NCBI RefSeq assembly: GCF_003994855.1
Contig: NZ_CP034142.1
Location: 3,472,001 to 3,536,000, forward strand
DNA from: Marinobacter sp. NP-4(2019)
GTDB lineage: Bacteria; Pseudomonadota; Gammaproteobacteria; Pseudomonadales; Oleiphilaceae
Length of the DNA stretch: 64,000 nt
Direction: 5' to 3'
Positions 16,000 to 24,683 of this stretch are shown in pieces. Position 1 is the stretch's first letter, and each line of letters opens with the position of its first letter. The position numbers and the translations under genes are program-made. The notes below the pieces were generated by a model. The model searched no databases. It worked only from the letters and a program-made list of their open reading frames with translations, and was not told the origin of the DNA.

Positions 16000-17514
16000 C
16001 TATGCTGTATCTATTGCCCATTTAATTAGCCATCGATCTAATTCTTCAGGAGTATTTTTCTCAATATTTTTCAGCCAATTATCACGTTCATCTTTTGGCA
16101 ATATTTTTGTCGCCCTCAAGATTGCCCGCTTTCCCTTTTCTCCAACGTAGAAAACCCGATTTTTGTTATCTCTAACCCAAGAGACATTTTTGGATGTTAG
16201 AGCAGCATATGCTTGATTTTCTATAAACTCGCTCTGACTTATAAACCTCTTAATATTCACGTTCTTCAGTAGAAGCTCATCCGTAGCAAAAAACCATTCA
16301 ACCCAATATCGAACTAGACTCTGCGTTATTGCGGGACTAGATAGAATACAAAGAAATTTTTCGCGATTTTCTCTAACCCATTTTCCACGTGACAGTGCCT
16401 TAAAGTACAGAATAACGTCATTTATAACCGGAGAGAAGAATTCAAAATTTTCAAAAATTATCTCAGCAACGAAATCTATACGATTAGCTTTTGCTTTTCT
16501 TATAAGAGCTCTAGCAAGACCAAGATCAAGCGTATCCCTTTTTAAGAGCTGATCTGCTATATGATTAAGGTGCCCCTCTAAATCTGTCCTTTCCTCCACT
16601 ACAACCTCTTCGTATTCGACCTCACCAGAATAAGGATTAAATATTTCTAGTGTTTCGAAGATTTCTACCTTCTCCATCTCATACTGATTATGGAGAACGC
16701 CTTCGACATATTTTTCGGTATTTTCTATGTACGTTTTGTCAGATGCCAAAGTAAGCCGATGATTCTCATGCAGATACAACGTCAGCTTTTCTAGTACCTT
16801 TTCCAGCTCCTCTTTATAATCAGAAAAGATCCTAATATCATCAACATATCGAGTATGCTCTACACCAAAATTTGAAATGTATTCATCTATATCCACTAGA
16901 ACTGCCTCAGACATGATAATACTGGCTGCAGGACCAACAGGAACTCCTTGAGATGCTTTATCATTTATTGAAGAAATAAAGCTCTCAATATCGTTTGCAA
17001 TATTTTTTAACGCCGGATCAGCTCGTTCAATTGCATTATTTAAACGATGCAAGTAGATTTGATTGTAAAAATCAGTAATGTCGGTGACTAGTATATATTT
17101 ATATGAATCGGAATGATTTTCTATCATATCAGTAAATATTTTGAAACCGGAGTTCTTCTCAAAAAAACCACCGTCTTCTATTGAAAACCTATAAGAGCAC
17201 GCAACCCCCTCATCAGCTCGCACACTCTCTATTTCTTCCACGATCAAATAGGCCAAAGCTGTATATATTATTGTATCCAAGGGCTCTAATTGGTGAACAA
17301 TTCGATAGCTCCCGGAAGGCTTTTTGGAGGCCATCGTCAAAGGGTGTTTTGTCCTCAGTTTTCCGATATTGCTGCCTAATAAATATCTTTTGACGTCCTC
17401 CCAGCAGTGCCAGATAGCCTCAAACTCAAAACCTTTTGGGAAGAAGTCTGAGTCGTAGTAGCTCTCTATATGCTTTTTTGCAAACTCTACGGATTCTTCT
17501 GTTAGCTTGCTCAT
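16000..17514 (-). CDS. Reverse transcriptase of the defence-associated/unknown-group type
   Basis: A protein of 504 residues. The RT core is visible: motif A DITDFYNQIY, motif B QGVPVGPAASIIMSE, motif C Y223-V-D225-D226, and a following LASDKTYIE. There is no maturase, endonuclease or integrase domain, and no group II intron around it. The C-terminal 230 residues are helical and unrelated to intron RTs. That build matches DRT/UG-type phage-defence reverse transcriptases; the exact subtype cannot be fixed by eye. The gene is AT-rich. A stem-loop lies directly upstream (17547-17587), where some RT systems carry a non-coding RNA. Confidence 0.8.
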   Translation of the reverse strand: MSKLTEESVEFAKKHIESYYDSDFFPKGFEFEAIWHCWEDVKRYLLGSNIGKLRTKHPLTMASKKPSGSYRIVHQLEPLDTIIYTALAYLIVEEIESVRADEGVACSYRFSIEDGGFFEKNSGFKIFTDMIENHSDSYKYILVTDITDFYNQIYLHRLNNAIERADPALKNIANDIESFISSINDKASQGVPVGPAASIIMSEAVLVDIDEYISNFGVEHTRYVDDIRIFSDYKEELEKVLEKLTLYLHENHRLTLASDKTYIENTEKYVEGVLHNQYEMEKVEIFETLEIFNPYSGEVEYEEVVVEERTDLEGHLNHIADQLLKRDTLDLGLARALIRKAKANRIDFVAEIIFENFEFFSPVINDVILYFKALSRGKWVRENREKFLCILSSPAITQSLVRYWVEWFFATDELLLKNVNIKRFISQSEFIENQAYAALTSKNVSWVRDNKNRVFYVGEKGKRAILRATKILPKDERDNWLKNIEKNTPEELDRWLIKWAIDTA

Positions 17515-17546
17515 AACATTCGACTGCCCATAATAGTGGTAAAATA

Positions 17547-17587
17547 GAGCGTTTCGTCATTGCTATCATTTGGCCGTCAAAACGCTC
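17547..17587 (-). other. Stem-loop between NERD and RT genes
   Basis: Arms GAGCGTTTCG (17547-17556) and CAAAACGCTC (17578-17587) form a 10-bp stem, allowing one G-U pair, with a 21-base loop. There is no downstream T-run on the minus strand, so a simple terminator is not obvious. It could be part of an RNA leader of the reverse transcriptase. Confidence 0.4.
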
Positions 17588-17612
17588 GGATATCCAACCC
17601 GAGAATCTGGCA

Positions 17613-18419
17613 TTAATCCCAGAAAATCAATTCACTATGAAAATTTAAAGCACCAGCAACCCCACGACACTTAGGAAACGCCTTACACCCAGTAAACTCC
17701 TTCCCGGCATTCTCCCCGAGTTTCACCGTGCGCCTAACCATCTCCCCCCGACACTTCAGGCAACGAGGCTCACTCTCCTTCTTTGCCACAGCTTGCTCAA
17801 CATGCGCCACATGTTGCCGGTGGCTCTTGAAGGTTGCGGCCAACCGGCCAGACTGGATGGTTTCAATTATGGAATGTACTTCGGCCTCGGAGAGCTGTTC
17901 TTCGTCGTGGGCTTTGATAAACCGAATGTAGCCACCGCCGTAGGTCACACTCTTTGGCATGGGCGTTTTGAAAGTCGAATCGCCAACAAACACCACCAAT
18001 GAATAAACCTGTTCATCGCCCAGGCCTAACAGGCTCTGTAGCGTTTTTACGTGTTTGTAATTCTGGTGCAGCGGGTTCTGGAATTTCTGGGAGTGCTTGA
18101 AGATTTTCTGAGTCCAGTAGCGTTGCTTTTCGCCGCCGAAGATCCAGCCCTTCATGTTCTTAGTTTCCACCACAAACACCCCGTATCGGGAAACAATGAT
18201 GTGGTCGATCTGGGTGGAGCCGTCTTCCGTTGGCAGGGTGACGTTCTTGATGAGGTGGTAGCGGGTCCTATCGAGAAAGAGTTTGGCGGAAAGATTAACC
18301 ACTGCTTCCCCGGCTTTGCCTTTGAACCAAGGGGATTGGATGACTGCCGCAAGAATGGCCAGCGGGACCAGGTACCACAGGGTGCTGAAGAGGGGTTGTA
18401 TAACCTGAGCGTAGTCCAT
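17613..18419 (-). CDS. NERD-domain nuclease-like membrane protein with C-terminal zinc finger
   Basis: A protein of 268 residues. One N-terminal membrane segment (about 10-28) is followed by a NERD domain with the restriction-like core STQIDHIIVSRYGVFVVETK (Asp, then Glu-x-Lys, residues about 68-88). The C-terminus has a topoisomerase-type C4 zinc ribbon (CLKCRGEMV then CKAFPKCRGV). NERD proteins are thought to act on DNA or RNA and are common in genomic islands. It is probably co-oriented with, but not clearly co-transcribed with, the reverse transcriptase downstream. Confidence 0.85.
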   Translation of the reverse strand: MDYAQVIQPLFSTLWYLVPLAILAAVIQSPWFKGKAGEAVVNLSAKLFLDRTRYHLIKNVTLPTEDGSTQIDHIIVSRYGVFVVETKNMKGWIFGGEKQRYWTQKIFKHSQKFQNPLHQNYKHVKTLQSLLGLGDEQVYSLVVFVGDSTFKTPMPKSVTYGGGYIRFIKAHDEEQLSEAEVHSIIETIQSGRLAATFKSHRQHVAHVEQAVAKKESEPRCLKCRGEMVRRTVKLGENAGKEFTGCKAFPKCRGVAGALNFHSELIFWD

Positions 18420-18527
18420 CCGTCATCCTTAACAGGGCATCAATCTGTTTCTTATAACTACACACTAACCTAATCTTCAGCACACTTCCCATAATGCCAA
18501 CGTAAAATTTGGTAAATACAGTGCATA

Positions 18528-18557
18528 AAAAGCCGCGCGGTTTCCCGGGCGGCTTTT
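18528..18557 (-). terminator. Rho-independent terminator after urtE
   Basis: Stem AAAAGCCGC / GCGGCTTTT with a 12-base centre that can pair further, 24 bases past the urtE stop. It has a T-run on the minus strand. Confidence 0.75.
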
Positions 18558-18580
18558 GAAATCTTTGATAGGTATTCGCT

Positions 18581-19279
18581 TTAGACGGTCAGGTGCTTTT
18601 TGATAAGGGCATCCGTCAGGCCCGCAATCTCGTCTTCCGCAACCCTTCTCCCCCGATCCAAAATCGCAAACCGATCCGCATACTTTCGAGCAAACGGCAA
18701 CTTCTGCTCAACCAGAAGAACGGTCAGCCCATCCTCTTCAATCAACCTACGAATAACCTCCCCAATCTGCGCCACAATATTCGGCTGAATCCCCTCCCCC
18801 GGCTCATCCAGAATCAGCAGCCTGGGCTCAATCACCAGCGCCCGTCCAATGGCCAGTTGCTGTTGCTGCCCTCCCGAAAGGTCGCCGCCTCTGCGGTGTT
18901 TCATTTCCTTCAGCACCGGAAACAGCTCATACACCCGCTCCGGTATCTTCTTGCTGCCGTCTTTACGCACAGCTAGGCCGGTGCGCAGGTTTTCTTCCAC
19001 GGTCAGCAGCGGGAAGATCTGCCGCCCCTGGGGTACGTAGCCGATGCCCAGTCTTGAGCGATCTTCGATTTTCTTCTTGGTCAGCTCCACGTCCCCGGCG
19101 AATTCGATGCTGCCGCTTTTGGTGGTTTCTTCGCCCATGATGCATTTCATCAGCGTGGTTTTGCCCACGCCGTTGCGGCCCATGACGCAGGTGCACTGGC
19201 CCTGGGGTACGTCCAGGTCGAGATCCCAGAGGGTGTGGCTTTCGCCGTAGTATTGGTTGAGCTGTTGGATCTTGAGCAT
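18581..19279 (-). CDS. urtE: Urea ABC transporter ATP-binding subunit UrtE
   Basis: A protein of 232 residues with Walker A GRNGVGKTT, signature LSGGQQQQLAIGRAL and Walker B LLILDEPGEGIQ, all complete. LivF-like length and the GEGIQPNIV segment match UrtE. With UrtD it powers urea import through UrtBC. Its ATG overlaps the urtD stop by one base, and it ends the urtABCDE operon at a terminator. Confidence 0.95.
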   Translation of the reverse strand: MLKIQQLNQYYGESHTLWDLDLDVPQGQCTCVMGRNGVGKTTLMKCIMGEETTKSGSIEFAGDVELTKKKIEDRSRLGIGYVPQGRQIFPLLTVEENLRTGLAVRKDGSKKIPERVYELFPVLKEMKHRRGGDLSGGQQQQLAIGRALVIEPRLLILDEPGEGIQPNIVAQIGEVIRRLIEEDGLTVLLVEQKLPFARKYADRFAILDRGRRVAEDEIAGLTDALIKKHLTV

Positions 19280-20103
19280 TACGCCTCCTCCCCGAGGTAA
19301 ACTTTGATCACTTCCGGGTCGTTGGAGACCTGGTCCATGGTGCCTTCGGCCAGCACGCTGCCCTGGTGCAGCACGGTGACCTGGCGGGCGATGGAGCGCA
19401 CGAAGCCCATGTCGTGCTCCACCACCACAACGGACTGTTTACCGGCGAGGCTGGTGAGCAGTTCGGCGGTGCGTTCCATTTCCTGTTCGGTCATGCCGGC
19501 GACCGGCTCGTCCACCAGCAGCAGCCGGGGTTTCTGCATCAGCAGCATGCCAATTTCCAGCCACTGTTTCTGGCCGTGGGAGAGAATGCCGGCGGGTTTG
19601 TCCCGCAGCTGTTTCAGGCCGATCATTTCCAGCACTTCGTCGATGCGGTCGCGGAATTCCGGTTTCATGATGGCGGTCAGCGTGGGCAGGATGCGCTTGT
19701 CGGTGGCCATGGCCAGTTCCAGGTTTTCGAACACGGTGAGCGCTTCGAACACCGTGGGTTTCTGGAACTTGCGGCCGATACCGAGGCTGGCGATGTCCGG
19801 CTCGTTCTTGGTGAGCAGGTTGTGGCGGCTGCCGAACCAGACGGAGCCGGTGTCCGGGCGGGTTTTGCCGGTGATGATGTCCATCATGGTGGTTTTGCCC
19901 GCGCCGTTGGGGCCAATGATGCAGCGCAGCTCGCCGTCGTCGATGGTGAGGTTGAGGTTGTTGATGGCCTTGAAGCCGTCAAAGCTCACGTTGACGTCTT
20001 CCATGTACAGGATCGGGCCGTGGCGCACGTCCACCGGTGAGGCTTCGGGCGCGAGGAATTCAAACACGCGCTCGCGGTTGGTCAGTTGCTCGAACATGCT
20101 CAT
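19279..20103 (-). CDS. urtD: Urea ABC transporter ATP-binding subunit UrtD
   Basis: A protein of 274 residues from ATG 20103, which overlaps the urtC stop (ATGA); a longer open frame upstream is only shadow of urtC. It has Walker A GPNGAGKTT, a LSHGQKQWLEIGMLL signature (His in place of the usual Gly, normal for UrtD/LivG relatives), and Walker B LLLVDEPVAGM. It is the second ATPase of the urea importer. Confidence 0.95.
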   Translation of the reverse strand: MSMFEQLTNRERVFEFLAPEASPVDVRHGPILYMEDVNVSFDGFKAINNLNLTIDDGELRCIIGPNGAGKTTMMDIITGKTRPDTGSVWFGSRHNLLTKNEPDIASLGIGRKFQKPTVFEALTVFENLELAMATDKRILPTLTAIMKPEFRDRIDEVLEMIGLKQLRDKPAGILSHGQKQWLEIGMLLMQKPRLLLVDEPVAGMTEQEMERTAELLTSLAGKQSVVVVEHDMGFVRSIARQVTVLHQGSVLAEGTMDQVSNDPEVIKVYLGEEA

Positions 20104-21239
20104 GCGCTGGCCTCCTGTGTTTGGGGTGTGGTGCTGTCGTCTTCCGGTTTCTGGCGTTTCTGCAGCAGGCCGGCAATGCCCTTGGGCAGGAACACGGTGA
20201 CCAGTACAAACAGGCCACCCAGGGCGAACAGCCAGGCGTCCGGCATTACGCCGGTGAACACGGTTTTGGCGTAGTTCACCAGGATGGCGCCGATCACTGC
20301 GCCGTAGAGGGTGGCGCGGCCTCCCAGGGCGACCCACACCACAATCTCGATGGAGAACAGTGGCGAGAATTCGCTGGGGTTGATGATGCCCACCTGGGGC
20401 ACGTACAGCGCCCCGGCCACGCCCGCCAGCATGGCGGACACCACGAACACGAACAGCTGCACCCGTTCCACCCGGTAGCCCAGGAAGCGGGTGCGGGCTT
20501 CGGCGTCGCGGCAGGCGACGCTGACCCGGCCCAGCTTGCTGGTGACAATGCCGCGGCAGATCACGTAGCCAATGGCCAGGGCGATGCCGGTGGCGATGAA
20601 CAGCCCCAGCCGTGTGGCGTCGGTGCGCAGGTTGAAGCCGAGGATGTCGCGGAAATCGGTCAGGCCGTTGTTGCCGCCAAAGCCCATTTCGTTGCGGAAG
20701 AACGCCAGCATCAGGGCAAAGGTCAGCGCCTGGGTGATGATGGACAGGTACACCCCGGTCACCCGCGAGCGGAACGCCAGGAAGCCAAACACCAGCGCCA
20801 GCAGGCCCGGGGCCAGCAGCACCATGATGAAGGCGAACCAGGCCATGTCGAAGCCCTGCCAGTACCAGGGCAGCTCCTGCCAGTTCAGGAACACCATGAA
20901 GTCCGGCAGGATCGGGTCGCCGTAGGTGCCGCGATCACCAATCTGGCGCATCAGGTACATGCCCATGGCGTAGCCGCCGAGGGCAAAGAAGGCGCCGTGG
21001 CCCAGGCTGAGAATGCCCAGGTAACCCCACACCAGATCCACCGCCACTGCCAGCAACGCGTAGCACAGGTATTTACCCAGCAGGGTGACGGTGTAGGCGC
21101 TCACGTGCAGCGCATGGCCTTCCGGCATGATCAGGTGCAGCAGGGTGACTAGCGCCACCGCGGCAAACAGTACCCCGAGGAAAATCTGTGTGGAACGCTC
21201 CTGTAATGGCCGGAGCAGCCAGGTTTGTGATGTCGGCAT
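20100..21239 (-). CDS. urtC: Urea ABC transporter permease UrtC
   Basis: A protein of 379 residues with about ten hydrophobic segments. It has the LivM-type core DLVWGYLGILSLGHGAFFAL, an extended loop around residues 110-150 (GDRGTYGDPILPDF) seen in UrtC, and GGRATLYGAVIGA near the end. It forms the membrane channel with UrtB and starts three bases after the urtB stop. Confidence 0.95.
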   Translation of the reverse strand: MPTSQTWLLRPLQERSTQIFLGVLFAAVALVTLLHLIMPEGHALHVSAYTVTLLGKYLCYALLAVAVDLVWGYLGILSLGHGAFFALGGYAMGMYLMRQIGDRGTYGDPILPDFMVFLNWQELPWYWQGFDMAWFAFIMVLLAPGLLALVFGFLAFRSRVTGVYLSIITQALTFALMLAFFRNEMGFGGNNGLTDFRDILGFNLRTDATRLGLFIATGIALAIGYVICRGIVTSKLGRVSVACRDAEARTRFLGYRVERVQLFVFVVSAMLAGVAGALYVPQVGIINPSEFSPLFSIEIVVWVALGGRATLYGAVIGAILVNYAKTVFTGVMPDAWLFALGGLFVLVTVFLPKGIAGLLQKRQKPEDDSTTPQTQEASA

Positions 21240-21242
21240 AGC

Positions 21243-22886
21243 TCAGCCCTCCGCGGCCCGGCCCTTCTGGGGAAAGAGTCCCTTGGGGCGTTTTTGAATG
21301 AACAGGATGATCAGCACCAGCACCATGATCTTGGCCAGTACCGAGCCGGCCCAGGGTTCCAGGATCTGGTTGATGGTGCCCAGTGACAGACCCGCCAGCA
21401 GGGTGCCCCAGAGGTTACCCACGCCACCGAACACCACCACCATGAAGGAGTCGATGATGTAGTTCTGGCCCAGGTTGGGGCCGACGTTGGTGATCTGTGA
21501 CAGCGCCACGCCCGCCAGTCCGGCCACGCCGGAACCCAGGCCGAAGGTGAGAATGTCCACGCGGGTGGCGCGAATGCCCATGGACCGGGCCATGGCGCGG
21601 TTCTGGGTCACCGCCCGCACTTCCAGGCCGAGGCGGGTCTTGCGCATGATCAGCATCAGCCCGGCAAACACCACCAGGGCGAAGCCGATGACGTACATGC
21701 GGTTCAGGGTGAGTGACAGGGCGTCATTGATCACCAGCGAGCCGCTCATCCATTCCGGTGTGGTCACCGAACGGTTGAGGGGGGAAATCACCGTGCGTAC
21801 CAGTTGCTGCAGGATCAGGCTGACCCCGAAGGTGGCCAGCAGGGTTTCCAGCGGGCGGCCTTTGAGGTGCTGGATCACGCTGCGCTCGATGGCAATGCCC
21901 GCCAGCGCCGCCACCAGGAACCCGGCGGGGATGGACAGGATCAGCGCCAGCCCGGGCTGGCCGGGTAACAGTTGCTGCATGCCCCAGGTGGTGTAGGCGC
22001 CCAGCATGATCAGTTCGCCATGGGCCATGTTGATCACGCCCATCACGCCAAAGGTGATGGCCAGGCCGATGGCCGCCAGCACCAGTACCGATCCGAGGGA
22101 CAACCCGAAATACAGGGTTTCAGCGGCGCGGTTCATTTTCAGTTTCTGTTCGATGGAGACCAGCGCTTCCTTGGCGCGGGCCGCCAGGGCGGGATCGTCC
22201 CCGGCGGCCGCGTTGTTGAGGGCAGCGCGGGCGTTGCTGTGCAGGCTGCCGGTCAGAACGGTGATGGCCTGGGCCTGAGCTTCGGCATCGCCCTGCTCCA
22301 ACTGGTAGATGGCAACGGATTCTTCAATGCGATTGCGAACCGGACCCGGCAGGTCCCGTTCCAGTAATTTGGTCAGTGGCTTCACCACACTGGCGTTCAC
22401 TTTGCCCATCATGGCTTCGGCGGCGGTTTCCTGCACTTCGGGGTCCTCCGAGTACAGGTCCAGCATGGCCAGCACGCCTTCCAGCTTGCCGCGGATGGCG
22501 TTGTTGATGTTGACCCGGTCCAGCTCCCGGCGGGAAATCTCGCCCAGGTTTTCACCGGTGAGCGGGTCGGCGATGGTCCAGTTGCGGCCCACGTTGCGGA
22601 GCACTTCCACCACCTGCCCGGTTTCCTCGACGCGGCTCAGGCGGTTGTTGCCAAAGGCGTTCAGCCAGTCTCTGGCCCGGGGATCACCGCTGTCTACGAT
22701 GGCTTCAATGGCGGCGTCCATCTCTCTGGATGAGGCGTCGGCCAGGTTGGTGAGCAGCGCCTGCCCCGGATCGGCTTCGGTCTGGCTGTGAGCCGGCAGG
22801 CTCAGCACCAGCAGCAAGACAAGGCCCAAGGGTTTGAAATAGAGGGCTTTGAGACAAAGAGGCGTGAGCCATCGGAAGATGCCCAT
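21243..22886 (-). CDS. urtB: Urea ABC transporter permease UrtB with periplasmic N-terminal extension
   Basis: A protein of 547 residues. A signal-like hydrophobic N-terminus (to about residue 35) and a roughly 220-residue helical, Ala/Glu-rich soluble region precede the LivH-type permease (MGVINMAHGELIMLGAYTTW near residue 283; GVGNLWGTLLAG near 495). The long N-terminal extension is usual for proteobacterial UrtB and is presumably periplasmic. It partners UrtC. A hairpin in the 116-bp gap after urtA may lower its expression relative to the binding protein. Confidence 0.93.
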   Translation of the reverse strand: MGIFRWLTPLCLKALYFKPLGLVLLLVLSLPAHSQTEADPGQALLTNLADASSREMDAAIEAIVDSGDPRARDWLNAFGNNRLSRVEETGQVVEVLRNVGRNWTIADPLTGENLGEISRRELDRVNINNAIRGKLEGVLAMLDLYSEDPEVQETAAEAMMGKVNASVVKPLTKLLERDLPGPVRNRIEESVAIYQLEQGDAEAQAQAITVLTGSLHSNARAALNNAAAGDDPALAARAKEALVSIEQKLKMNRAAETLYFGLSLGSVLVLAAIGLAITFGVMGVINMAHGELIMLGAYTTWGMQQLLPGQPGLALILSIPAGFLVAALAGIAIERSVIQHLKGRPLETLLATFGVSLILQQLVRTVISPLNRSVTTPEWMSGSLVINDALSLTLNRMYVIGFALVVFAGLMLIMRKTRLGLEVRAVTQNRAMARSMGIRATRVDILTFGLGSGVAGLAGVALSQITNVGPNLGQNYIIDSFMVVVFGGVGNLWGTLLAGLSLGTINQILEPWAGSVLAKIMVLVLIILFIQKRPKGLFPQKGRAAEG

Positions 22887-22950
22887 GTGTCCGTCCTGTT
22901 GTTGGAATTAAAAGGTTGGCAATGAATCGTTGGTTCCGGGGTCCGGAACA

Positions 22951-22975
22951 CCCGGGGCGATCACGCCGCCCCGGG
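22951..22975 (-). other. Stable hairpin between urtA and urtB
   Basis: CCCGGGGCG / CGCCCCGGG with a seven-base loop and no T-run. It probably stabilises the urtA transcript end or attenuates read-through rather than fully terminating, as often seen after genes for periplasmic binding proteins. Confidence 0.55.
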
Positions 22976-23002
22976 GTTCTCTTTACAGGTCTTGCCGCGT
23001 GG

Positions 23003-24313
23003 TTATTCCGCGTCGGCCAGGGCCTGCTCGCCGGCGGAGGCGCCGCAGGTACCGGATTTGACGTTGAAGTTGCCGCACTTCAGCGGGGCGCGCCAATCGG
23101 AAATCAGGTCACGGGAACCCGGCAGGAAGTCAGACCAGGCATCGCCGGCCACGGTGGAGGAGGTTTCCCACACCACGGAGAACTGGCCGTTGTCCTGGAT
23201 CTCACCGATCAGCACTGGCTTGGTGATGTGGTGGTTGGGCATCATGGTGGCGTAGCCGCCGGTGAGGTTCGGCACGCTCACACCGATGATGGCGTCTTTC
23301 ACTGCGTCCACGTCGGTGGTGCCGGCTTTCTCGACCGCTTCCACGTACATGTTGAAGCCGATGTAGTGGGCTTCCATCGGGTCGTTGGTGACGGCTTTCT
23401 CGTCGCCCTTGTACTCAATCCAGGCGTCGATGAAGTCGTAGTTGGCGTCGCTGTCCACGCTCATGAAGTAGTTCCAGGCCGCCAGGTGACCGACCAGAGG
23501 GCCGGTGTCGATGCCGGCCAGTTCCTGCTCGCCCACGGAGAAGGCCACCACAGGGATATCGGAGGAGGAAATGCCCTGGTTACCCAGCTCGCGGTAGAAC
23601 GGTACGTTGGCGTCGCCGTTGATGGTGGAGACCACGGCAGTCTTCTTGCCGGCGCTGCCGAACTTCTTGATGTCGGATACGATGGACTGCCAGTCGGAGT
23701 GACCGAAAGGCGTGTAGTTGATCATGATGTCGCCTTCGGCCACACCCATGTCTTTCAGGTAGGTTTCCAGGATCTTGTTGGTGGTGCGCGGATACACGTA
23801 ATCGGTGCCCGCCAGAACCCAGCGCTCAACGCCCAGTTCGTTCTTCAGGTAATCCACCGCCGGAATGGCCTGCTGGTTGGGGGCGGCGCCGGTATAGAAC
23901 ACATTCTCGGAAGACTCTTCGCCTTCATACTGTACCGGGTAGAACAACAGGCCGTTGAGCTCTTCCACCACCGGCAGAACCGACTTGCGGGAGACCGAGG
24001 TCCAGTTGCCGAAGATCACGTCTACTTTCTCTTTTTCCAGCAGCTCACGGGCTTTTTCTGCGAACAGCGGCCAGTTGGAGGCGGGGTCCACCACCACGGC
24101 TTCCAGCTGACGGCCGTTGATGCCGCCTTTTTCGTTCTGCTGTTCGATCAGCATTTCCATGGTGTCTTTCAGGGCGGTTTCACTGATCGCCATGGTGCCG
24201 GACAGGGAATGCAGGATACCGACCTTGATGGGATCTTCCGCCGCCAGGGCGTGGAAGGATACCGACAGCGCCAGTGCAGAGAGGCCCAGCTTCACGTGTT
24301 TTTTGATGCTCAT
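23003..24313 (-). CDS. urtA: Urea ABC transporter substrate-binding protein UrtA
   Basis: A protein of 436 residues from ATG 24313, chosen because AAGGA lies nine bases upstream and a signal peptide begins there (MSIKKHVKLGLSALALSVSF, cleavage after ALA-A). The mature part begins DPIKVGILHSLSGTMAISE, the classic UrtA start, and contains NGLLFYPVQYEGEE, typical of urea/amide binders. It is periplasmic and captures urea for UrtBCDE. It is the first gene of the operon, with a sigma-54-type promoter upstream. Confidence 0.96.
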   Translation of the reverse strand: MSIKKHVKLGLSALALSVSFHALAAEDPIKVGILHSLSGTMAISETALKDTMEMLIEQQNEKGGINGRQLEAVVVDPASNWPLFAEKARELLEKEKVDVIFGNWTSVSRKSVLPVVEELNGLLFYPVQYEGEESSENVFYTGAAPNQQAIPAVDYLKNELGVERWVLAGTDYVYPRTTNKILETYLKDMGVAEGDIMINYTPFGHSDWQSIVSDIKKFGSAGKKTAVVSTINGDANVPFYRELGNQGISSSDIPVVAFSVGEQELAGIDTGPLVGHLAAWNYFMSVDSDANYDFIDAWIEYKGDEKAVTNDPMEAHYIGFNMYVEAVEKAGTTDVDAVKDAIIGVSVPNLTGGYATMMPNHHITKPVLIGEIQDNGQFSVVWETSSTVAGDAWSDFLPGSRDLISDWRAPLKCGNFNVKSGTCGASAGEQALADAE

Positions 24314-24396
24314 GTTGTGAGTCCTTTTATCTTCGTTGGGTTTTGCCTGTTGGAGAGTGTCGTTACGTCGTAAACGCACTTCGCTCTTTCCCTATG

Positions 24397-24412
24397 TGCA
24401 TCTGCTGTTCCA
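24397..24412 (-). promoter_or_regulatory. Predicted sigma-54 promoter for urtABCDE
   Basis: On the minus strand TGGAACAGCAGATGCA has GG and GC ten bases apart (-24/-12), close to TGGCAC-N5-TTGCA. Transcription would start about 85 bases before urtA ATG. Weaker than its divergent partner. Confidence 0.45.
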
Positions 24413-24523
24413 CATTACCTGCATATTCAGTTAAAACAGCCAGTTATCTAGTATACAAGCCATCCACCCTATCTCTGACCATGGCCAACCCGCCCTCAAA
24501 CCCCTGTTTTACGGTTCAGTTTT

Positions 24524-24537
24524 GGTGCGATCGCACC
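24524..24537. promoter_or_regulatory. Palindrome in the urtA-atzF divergent region
   Basis: GGTGCGATCGCACC is a perfect 14-bp palindrome between the two predicted sigma-54 promoters. It is a candidate activator or repressor site. It contains NtrC-like half-sites but in the opposite order to the usual NtrC box, so the protein is uncertain. Confidence 0.35.
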
Positions 24538-24624
24538 GCCTTTGGGCATTCCCTTTCGCACCGAGTTTGCGCACAAAAATATTAACCAGCTGTTTTATAA
24601 ATACTTTCAAGAAAATTCGCCAAA

Positions 24625-24639
24625 TGGCACGGGCATTGC
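24625..24639 (+). promoter_or_regulatory. Predicted sigma-54 promoter for atzF-uca
   Basis: TGGCACGGGCATTGC matches the sigma-54 consensus TGGCAC-N5-TTGC exactly, ending 44 bases before the atzF ATG. It suggests nitrogen-limitation (NtrC-type) control. Confidence 0.65.
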
Positions 24640-24683
24640 CAATCAGGATGTATACAAGATGACAACCTGCACGAGGACAACCA

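Noticed and set aside
22916..24373. Long plus-strand ORF (485 residues) opposite urtA
   Set aside because: Complement of a well-supported GC-rich gene in register; His/Gly/Val-rich translation with no family pattern.
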